Assembly (NCBI GenBank): GCA_021203685.1
Contig: JAJQAS010000251.1
Location: 1,425 to 27,194 of the forward strand
From: Clostridiales bacterium
GTDB taxonomy: Bacteria; Bacillota; Clostridia; Oscillospirales; Oscillospiraceae
Reading direction: 5' to 3'
DNA: 25,770 bases
The notes beneath the pieces are model-generated. The model was not told where the DNA came from and made no database searches. It was given only the letters and a program-made list of their open reading frames with translations. The number at the start of each line of letters is the position of its first letter. The stretch's first letter is position 1. Positions 21,233 through 25,770 of the stretch are shown here, one piece after another. The position numbers and the translations under genes were made by a program.

Positions 21233-21262
21233 AGTTTAGCACAGACGGGGGCGGTAAGTCAA
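21233..21262 (-). promoter_or_regulatory. CDF gene promoter
   Basis: TTGACT (21257-21262), an 18-base spacer and TAAACT (21233-21238) on the minus strand. Confidence 0.65.
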
Positions 21263-21276
21263 CCGCAACTTTGGGG

Positions 21277-21453
21277 AGTTAGCCTTTAGCTATTGGCTCT
21301 TAGCTTTTAGCTTGGCGGTGCTTTCTTTCAGGTGCTGCGCTTCTCGTTTGTATTCCCTTATAAACCGGTGGGTTTGCTCTCAGCTCCCTTTTTCGTTGTT
21401 CGTTTTCCGGTTGCAATACCTTACTAACAGCTAACAGCTAACGGCTAACAGCT
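21277..21453. repeat. Heptamer-type TAGC/CTAACAG repeat pair
   Basis: The left part (21277-21312) has several TTAGC-type copies (TTAGCCTTTAGCTATTGGC and onward). The right part (21423-21453) has tandem CTAACAG, CTAACAG, CTAACGG, CTAACAG copies, which is the complement of the left motif. Together they form a 177-bp imperfect inverted repeat with no gene inside. It looks like a dispersed intergenic repeat of Clostridia; no function is visible. No clear terminator for trmD was found here. Confidence 0.55.
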
Positions 21454-21465
21454 CACCCAACAGGG

Positions 21466-22236
21466 TCACTCCCACTTGTCCTCCTCGATTTCCCTGAGCA
21501 GCTTCTGGTCCGCCTTGGAGGACAGGTCCAGCCGCTCATACAGGTCGGGCCGCCGCTCCTTTGTCCGCACAAGGGACATCTTCCGCCGCCACTTGGCGAT
21601 GTTGGCGTGGTGACCGGAGAGCAAAATTTTTGGCACCGCCCGGTCATGCCACACCTCCGGCCGGGAGTATTGGGGGTACTCCAGCAGGTTGTCCCAGTGG
21701 CTCTCGTTTTCGTAGCACTCCGGGTCGGACAGCACCCCCGGCACCATCCGGCACACCGCGTCTGTCACCGCCATGGCGGCGATCTCGCCGCCGGTGAGGA
21801 CGAAGTCTCCCAGGCTCAGTTCCTCGTCCACGCACTCGTCGATGAACCGCTGGTCGATGCCCTCATAGTGACCGCAGACCAGAATCAGGTGCTTGTAGTC
21901 CCGCACCAGCCGCCTGGCCTCCGCCTGGGTGAAGGTGACGCCGCAGGGAGACATAAAGATGGTGTGCGCCCGCTCTCCGGTGGTGTCGCAGATGTGCTTC
22001 CAGCAGCGGTACAGGGGGTCGGCCTGCAAAACCGCCCCGTGGCCGCCGCCGTAGGGGTAGTCGTCCACCTGATTCTGCTTGTTGGTGGTGTAGTCCCGGA
22101 GCTGGTGGCACTCGATTTTCAGGTAGTCCCGCTCCTGCGCCCGGCCCAAAATGGATTCGCTGAGCACGTCCCCGGTGGTCTCCGGGAACAGGGTGATGAT
22201 GTCCACCCGGTAGCGGTAGGTGATTTCCTCGCTCAT
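21466..22236 (-). CDS. trmD: tRNA (guanine-37-N1) methyltransferase
   Basis: This 256-residue SPOUT-class enzyme contains the trefoil-knot sequence: VDIITLFPE (11-19), DDYPYGGGHGAVLQADPL (58-75), LVCGHYEGIDQRFID (119-133), and SLGDFVLTGGEIAA (141-154). The C-terminal helical part has WDNLLEYPQYSRPE and KILLSGHHANIAKWR. TrmD methylates G37 next to the anticodon, preventing +1 frameshifts, using AdoMet; it works as a dimer and is essential. The ATG overlaps the rimM stop as ATGA. The first nine residues extend beyond most homologues. It ends the rimM-trmD unit; in many Firmicutes rplS follows, here it does not. Confidence 0.97.
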   Translation of the reverse strand: MSEEITYRYRVDIITLFPETTGDVLSESILGRAQERDYLKIECHQLRDYTTNKQNQVDDYPYGGGHGAVLQADPLYRCWKHICDTTGERAHTIFMSPCGVTFTQAEARRLVRDYKHLILVCGHYEGIDQRFIDECVDEELSLGDFVLTGGEIAAMAVTDAVCRMVPGVLSDPECYENESHWDNLLEYPQYSRPEVWHDRAVPKILLSGHHANIAKWRRKMSLVRTKERRPDLYERLDLSSKADQKLLREIEEDKWE

Positions 22237-22727
22237 TGGGCCAGCTCCTCCACCCGGCGGAAGCGGATGCAGCCCGCCGCCTCGTCGATGTCCTCCACGA
22301 AGTCCGGCACATCGGGGATGAAGTACAGCCGCTCGCCCCGGACCTCGTACACGTCCTGGGCGGGGTACTCGTGGATGTCCGCCACCTGGCCGAACACCTG
22401 GCCGCTGTCCGCGTCCACCGCGTCCAGACCGATGAGGTCGGCCACGAAATGCGACCCTTCCTCCAGGGGAATTTCCTCCCGGCGGGCCAGAGCCGTCTTG
22501 CCTTTCAGGGGAAGGGCGTCGTCGATGGAGGTAATGCCCTCCAGCGTCACCAAAGCGAACCGGCCCTGCACCCGGGCAGAGCGGACGAGGTAGACCTTGC
22601 CGTTCACCGTCAGGTCGGTCAGGCAGCCGAACAGGGCGGGGTCGTCCAACCAGGATTCCACCTTTAATTCCCCACGGACGCCGTGGGTGTTGACGATTTT
22701 TCCCGCCTCTAACATGGGATTTTTCAT
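22233..22727 (-). CDS. rimM: 16S rRNA-processing protein RimM
   Basis: This 164-residue protein has the two RimM beta-barrels: LEAGKIVNTHGVRGELKV (6-23), then LVTLEGITSIDDALPLKGKTALARREEIPL, and the PRC-barrel with LIGLDAVDADSGQVFGQVADI, then GERLYFIPDVPDFVEDIDEA near the end. RimM binds ribosomal protein S19 and helps mature the 30S head; the operon partner trmD modifies tRNA. ATG 22727 follows GCGGAGG. The gene is separated from khpA by a terminator and a 304-bp repeat element, so it must have its own promoter; TATAAG at 22738-22743 on the minus strand with a weak TTTAAA 17 bases upstream is a possibility. Confidence 0.95.
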   Translation of the reverse strand: MKNPMLEAGKIVNTHGVRGELKVESWLDDPALFGCLTDLTVNGKVYLVRSARVQGRFALVTLEGITSIDDALPLKGKTALARREEIPLEEGSHFVADLIGLDAVDADSGQVFGQVADIHEYPAQDVYEVRGERLYFIPDVPDFVEDIDEAAGCIRFRRVEELAQ

Positions 22728-22807
22728 AAAAACCTCCGCTTATAACAATACCTTACAGTCATTTAAATGCTGGTCCTCTTACGACAACCTGGTCTGTGAT
22801 TCCAGGG

Positions 22808-23111
22808 AAACCCCTCCACCATGCTTCGCATGGTCCCCCTCCCCTTTCAGGGGAGGCAAGGGGGCTAGTGCTGGTCATTTTGTTTGCGTTTTCCGAAAGA
22901 GAGTAAATTGGAAAACGGAATGACCACAATCTGATGAATCTCCTCTTTCGGAGGCAACGAAAGAGGAGACAGCGCTTGTTACTTCGTCAGTATTTTGGCC
23001 CAGCATAGTACAACTTTTCCACAAAGAACATCATTCGATAATTGACCACCCCTCTCGCCTCCCCTGAAAGGGGAGGAGGGCCGCCGCCTTTAGGCGGTGG
23101 CGGAGGGGTTT
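22808..23111. mobile_element. MITE-like element with hairpin-bearing terminal inverted repeats
   Basis: Both ends read AAACCCCTCC, followed by a variable hairpin (CCATGC/GCATGG at 22819-22833 on the left, CCGCC/GGCGG type near 23081-23099 on the right) and then the same CCTCCCCTTTCAGGGGAGG block (left 22838-22856, right as its complement 23058-23076). The interior holds an 11-bp hairpin (22940-22950 with 22958-22968) and no frame of note. Size, ends and absence of a gene fit a non-autonomous miniature element. A clear target duplication is not visible. Confidence 0.7.
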
Positions 23112-23148
23112 ATAGCACATGGATGGGTAAAAGAGATAATCAGTTTAG

Positions 23149-23178
23149 AAAAAAACAGAGCTGCTTCCGCAGCCCTGT
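23149..23178 (-). terminator. Terminator after khpA
   Basis: ACAGGGCTGC/GCAGCTCTGT type 10-bp stem (23155-23164 with 23169-23178, loop GGAA, one G-U on the minus strand) followed by TTTTTT on the minus strand. It ends the ylxM-ffh-rpsP-khpA operon. Confidence 0.9.
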
Positions 23179-23189
23179 CTTTGCTTCTC

Positions 23190-23420
23190 TCAGTCCACAA
23201 TGTCTACAGTGACACGTGTGTTGTTCCGCTGCGCCAGGGAGCGGACGACGGCGCGGATCTCCTTTGCGATCCGGCCCTGGCGTCCGATCACCTTTCCCAT
23301 GTCCTCCGGGGCGACCCGCAGCTCCAGAACGATCTCACCATCGCAGTCGATCTCTTTGACGCTGACCTGGTCGGGCTGCGACACGAGATTCTGTGCGATA
23401 TAAGTCAAGAGCTCTTTCAT
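23190..23420 (-). CDS. khpA: KH-domain RNA-binding protein KhpA (YlqC)
   Basis: A 76-residue single KH domain with the RNA-binding GxxG loop in MGKVIGRQGRIAKEIRAVVR (41-60). KhpA pairs with KhpB/Jag in Firmicutes and is linked to cell elongation and small-RNA/mRNA binding. It follows rpsP by 20 bp, as in many Gram-positive genomes (rpsP-khpA-rimM-trmD), but here rimM has been separated by a terminator and a repeat element. Start ATG 23420 has an AGGAGG site. Length and motifs are typical. Confidence 0.96.
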   Translation of the reverse strand: MKELLTYIAQNLVSQPDQVSVKEIDCDGEIVLELRVAPEDMGKVIGRQGRIAKEIRAVVRSLAQRNNTRVTVDIVD

Positions 23421-23440
23421 GTGCAGTATTCCTCCTGCGA

Positions 23441-23680
23441 TTACAGGACGTTGGCCTGCTTGAGCAGACGCTTGACGGTATCGGTGGGCTGGGCACCGGT
23501 CTTGATCCAGGCCAGGGTACGCTCGGCGTCCACTTTGACCTCTGCCGGCTCGGTCAGGGGGTTATAGGTGCCAAGCTGCTCGATGAAACGACCGTCACGG
23601 GGATACCGGGAGTCGGCCACCACGATGCGATAGAAAGGGGCCTTCTTCGCGCCCATGCGGCGCAGTCTGATTTTAACCAT
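23441..23680 (-). CDS. rpsP: 30S ribosomal protein bS16
   Basis: The 79-residue protein begins MVKIRLRRMGAKKAPFYRIVVADSR and continues DGRFIEQLGTYNPL, an unmistakable bS16. It binds 16S rRNA in the 5' domain and helps assemble the 30S body. It lies 61 bp after ffh with a GGAGGTGA site; the operon order ylxM-ffh-rpsP-khpA is conserved in Firmicutes. Confidence 0.98.
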   Translation of the reverse strand: MVKIRLRRMGAKKAPFYRIVVADSRYPRDGRFIEQLGTYNPLTEPAEVKVDAERTLAWIKTGAQPTDTVKRLLKQANVL

Positions 23681-23741
23681 TTATCTTTCACCTCCAAAGA
23701 TTCTGCAAGTTATCTATGATAAGCGAAGTTTTCTCCGCGAA

Positions 23742-25190
23742 TCAGCGTTTTTTCTTTTTGCGCTTCATGTTTTTGCGCTGGCGGCCGGCGCTGTGGGCGC
23801 CCATGCCCGGCCCCCGCCCGCCGTTCAGGTAGCTGCTCATGTCGGGCATGGCGGTGGGGTCGCCCCCGCCCATGATGCCCCGCAGCGCCCTGGGGACGCG
23901 CCCGCGGGTCATCTGCTTGGTCAGAGACTGCATCATCTCGAACTGTTTGATGAGCTTGTTGATGTCCTGAACGGTGGTGCCGGAACCGGCGGCAATGCGC
24001 CGCTTGCGGCTGGCGTTCAGGATGGAGGGGTTCTCCCGTTCGGCTTTGGTCATGGAGAGGATCATGGCCTCAGTGCGGTCCAGAACTTTTTCGTCGATCT
24101 GGGACTCGTCCACCTTGCCCGCCATACCGGGCATTTTCTGGAGGATGTCCGCAATGGAGCCCATTTTGCGGGTCTCTTTGAGCTGGTCGTAATAGTCCTG
24201 CAGGGTGAACCGGTTGGCCCGGATCTTCTGGGACATCTCCTCGGCCTTCTGCTCGTCGAGCCGCTCCTGGGCGTTCTCGATGAGGGTGAGCACGTCGCCC
24301 ATGCCCAAAATACGGCTGGCCATACGGTCGGGGTGGAACACCTCGATGGCGTCCAGCTTTTCGCCCACGCCGCAGAACTTGATGGGCTTGCCGGTGGTGG
24401 CCCGGATGGAGAGGGCCGCGCCGCCCCGGGCGTCGCCGTCCAGCTTGGTGAGCATGACGCCGCTGATATCCAGCGCCTCGTCGAAGGCCACGGCTGCGTT
24501 CACCGCGTCCTGGCCGATCATGGCGTCCACCACCAGCAAAATTTCATCCGGGTTGACGGCGGCCTTGATGTTTTTCAGCTCGTCCATCAGGACGCTGTCC
24601 ACATGGAGCCGTCCGGCAGTGTCCAACAGGACGATGTCGTTGCCGTGCTGCCGGGCGTGGTCGATGGAGGCTTTGGCAATCTCTACCGGGTCGCCCTGCC
24701 CCATCTGAAAGACGGGGACGTTCACCTGCTCGCCCACTACCTCCAGCTGCTTGATGGCGGCGGGGCGGTACACGTCGCAGGCCACCAGCAGCGGGCGGCG
24801 GCCGGTCTTGCTGCGCAGGTAGGCCGCCAGCTTGGCGGCGTTGGTGGTTTTGCCCGCACCCTGGAGGCCCACCATCATGATGACCGTGGGGGGCTTGGGG
24901 TTCAGGGTGATGGTAGCGGCCTCGCCGCCCATCAGGGCGGTCAGTTCCTCGTTGACGATTTTGACCACCATCTGCCCCGGGGTCAGGGACTCCATCACGT
25001 CCTGTCCGATGGCCCGCTCCGTCACCTTGTTGACGAAGTCTTTGACCACCTTATAACTGACGTCGGCCTCCAACAGGGCCAGGCGAATTTCCCGCATGGC
25101 CTCCTTTACGTCGGCCTCGGTCAGGCGGCCCTTGCCGCGAAGCTTATTGAATACTGATGTCAGCCGTTCTGTCAAGCCTTCAAAAGCCAT
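23742..25190 (-). CDS. ffh: Signal recognition particle protein Ffh
   Basis: This 482-residue SRP54 GTPase has an N domain (1 to about 90, with an ALLEADV motif at 38-44), a G domain with GLQGAGKTT (108-116), DVYRPAA (139-145), DTAGR (190-194) and TKLDGDARGGA (248-258), and a Met-rich M domain (about 320-450; SGTTVQDINKLIKQFEMM, then RALRGIMGG). It binds 4.5S/6S SRP RNA and signal peptides and brings ribosomes to FtsY at the membrane. The C-terminus is Gly/Met-rich and ends in a basic run KNMKRKKKKR. It overlaps nothing; 27 bp separate it from ylxM upstream. Confidence 0.98.
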   Translation of the reverse strand: MAFEGLTERLTSVFNKLRGKGRLTEADVKEAMREIRLALLEADVSYKVVKDFVNKVTERAIGQDVMESLTPGQMVVKIVNEELTALMGGEAATITLNPKPPTVIMMVGLQGAGKTTNAAKLAAYLRSKTGRRPLLVACDVYRPAAIKQLEVVGEQVNVPVFQMGQGDPVEIAKASIDHARQHGNDIVLLDTAGRLHVDSVLMDELKNIKAAVNPDEILLVVDAMIGQDAVNAAVAFDEALDISGVMLTKLDGDARGGAALSIRATTGKPIKFCGVGEKLDAIEVFHPDRMASRILGMGDVLTLIENAQERLDEQKAEEMSQKIRANRFTLQDYYDQLKETRKMGSIADILQKMPGMAGKVDESQIDEKVLDRTEAMILSMTKAERENPSILNASRKRRIAAGSGTTVQDINKLIKQFEMMQSLTKQMTRGRVPRALRGIMGGGDPTAMPDMSSYLNGGRGPGMGAHSAGRQRKNMKRKKKKR

Positions 25191-25217
25191 GGAACTACTC
25201 CTTTATTCCCTCGTTCT

Positions 25218-25589
25218 CTATTTCTGCATCTCCGCCGCCCTGTCCTGGATCTCTCGGGCCAGCCGGGCCAGCTCCTGGCTGCGGAACTGGGCGCGGTTCA
25301 TGGTCTCGATCTGTCTGGCGCAGTCGCAAATGGCGTTCAGCGCCTCCCGCGTCTCCAGGAAGCGGGCCACGATGCCGGTCTTTTCTTCCATCTCGTTGAG
25401 GATGGCCTCTGCCCGGACGATGACGTCCCGGACGCCCTGGCGGGTGATCCCGGCGTTCTCGGCGATTTCGGCCAGGGAAAAATCCTCGTTGTGGTAGAGG
25501 TCGTAAAACTCCCGCTGCCGGTCGGTGAGCAGCTCGCCGTAGAAGTCGTAGAGCATAGTCATACGAAATGCGGAATTCTTGTCCTTCAT
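25218..25589 (-). CDS. ylxM: YlxM/p13-like HTH protein of the SRP operon
   Basis: This 123-residue protein (from ATG 25589, MKDKNSAFRMTMLYDFYGELLT) has the YlxM pattern: RMxxLYDFYxxLLTxRQ, LYHNEDFSLAEIAENAGITRQGVRDVIVRAEAIL with a clear sigma-like helix-turn-helix, then a helical tail. YlxM binds and modulates the SRP particle in streptococci. Here it starts the ffh operon. A longer frame to 25712 runs through the promoter and is rejected; the ATGs at 25562 and 25556 are alternatives because the ribosome binding site for 25589 is weak (the GGAGGAGG lies 21-28 bases upstream). Confidence 0.88.
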   Translation of the reverse strand: MKDKNSAFRMTMLYDFYGELLTDRQREFYDLYHNEDFSLAEIAENAGITRQGVRDVIVRAEAILNEMEEKTGIVARFLETREALNAICDCARQIETMNRAQFRSQELARLAREIQDRAAEMQK

Positions 25590-25627
25590 ATCTGCCGCTG
25601 TTGACAACCTTCGCGCCTCCTCCACAT

Positions 25628-25651
25628 TTGTAAAGCACACAAGCTTTACAA
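25628..25651 (-). promoter_or_regulatory. TTGTAAAGC palindrome at the operon start site
   Basis: A perfect 9-bp inverted repeat TTGTAAAGC-N6-GCTTTACAA covers the first transcribed bases. A further copy of one half-site (GCTTTACAA, plus strand 25722-25730) sits upstream of the -35 box. It is either an operator or a 5'-end RNA hairpin; the spaced half-site upstream favours a DNA-binding regulator. Confidence 0.6.
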
Positions 25652-25659
25652 CGGACATT

Positions 25660-25688
25660 ACTATACTATATTTCTTCGCCGCTGTCAA
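25660..25688 (-). promoter_or_regulatory. ylxM-ffh operon promoter
   Basis: TTGACA (25683-25688), a 17-base spacer and TATAGT (25660-25665) on the minus strand; transcription should begin near 25653. Confidence 0.93.
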
Positions 25689-25770
25689 GTGCATTTTTCG
25701 CAGCGGGAACAAAAAAGTGTAGCTTTACAATAGATGTGAGACCAGGGTATAGAAAAAGGCGATTGAGTTT

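Noticed and set aside
20211..21242. Extended start for the CDF transporter at 21242
   Set aside because: The extension covers the promoter and the terminator hairpin; ATG 21095 has an AGGAGG site and begins just before the first membrane helix.
15478..25157. Long plus-strand frames opposite alpha-galactosidase, the Tet-like gene, trmD-rimM and ffh
   Set aside because: All are mirror frames of strongly recognised minus-strand genes with Gly/Val/His-rich products and no ribosome sites.

Overview
The window looks like the chromosome of a moderately high-GC Firmicute of the class Clostridia, probably an Oscillospiraceae relative (Flavonifractor/Pseudoflavonifractor type). The evidence is the ylxM-ffh-rpsP-khpA / rimM-trmD gene order, strong AGGAGG ribosome binding sites, consensus TTGACA-N17-TATAAT promoters, and phage families typical of gut Clostridia. 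The taxonomic call is inference.

Positions 1 to about 14.9 kb are the right end of an integrated prophage or closely related element. Its right boundary is a tRNA-Ser(GGA) gene, and a tyrosine integrase sits next to the 3' end of that tRNA. The lysogeny switch lies at 10.5-11.6 kb: a Cro-like DUF739 protein and an S24-type CI-like repressor are divergent across a 170 bp control region with three TTTCTGAA boxes. To the right of the repressor are two genes likely expressed from the prophage (a DUF4236 protein and a lipoprotein) and then the integrase. To the left runs a long, tightly overlapping early operon on the minus strand. In transcription order it encodes DUF739, a small membrane protein, an excisionase-like HTH protein, a second small membrane protein, an HTH protein, several mini-proteins, Gam, a Rad52-like annealing protein, an HNH protein and a conserved phage protein. 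A 1-kb non-coding stretch follows, then a RAMP-like protein, SSB, a DUF1064 nuclease, a helicase-DNA methyltransferase interrupted by an intein, a Lar-like zinc ribbon and the start of a DUF6291 protein.

The most striking feature is the non-coding stretch at 5558-6557. Read on the minus strand it holds six tandem structural units of about 97-117 nt, separated by G-poor linkers. Every unit has the same plan: a CCCTGC-type hairpin, the 5' strand of a 9-14 bp helix, a 42-64 nt A/C-rich loop, the 3' strand of that helix, and a CGTGC-type hairpin. The helix sequence differs in every unit but stays complementary, and many pairs are G-U only on the minus strand. This indicates a structured RNA (or leftward single strand) rather than a protein gene. 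I do not recognise it as a known RNA family.

From 14.95 kb rightward the sequence is host chromosome, all on the minus strand. It contains tRNA-Ser, a GH36 alpha-galactosidase, and an unusual gene fusing a Tet(M)/EF-G-like ribosome-protection GTPase to a YacP/Rae1-type NYN nuclease domain. The fusion gene is preceded by a putative 17-codon leader peptide and a long nested palindrome. Next come a CDF metal transporter with a terminator-containing leader (possible metal riboswitch), trmD-rimM, a 304 bp MITE-like repeat, and the khpA-rpsP-ffh-ylxM signal-recognition/ribosome operon with its promoter at the right edge.
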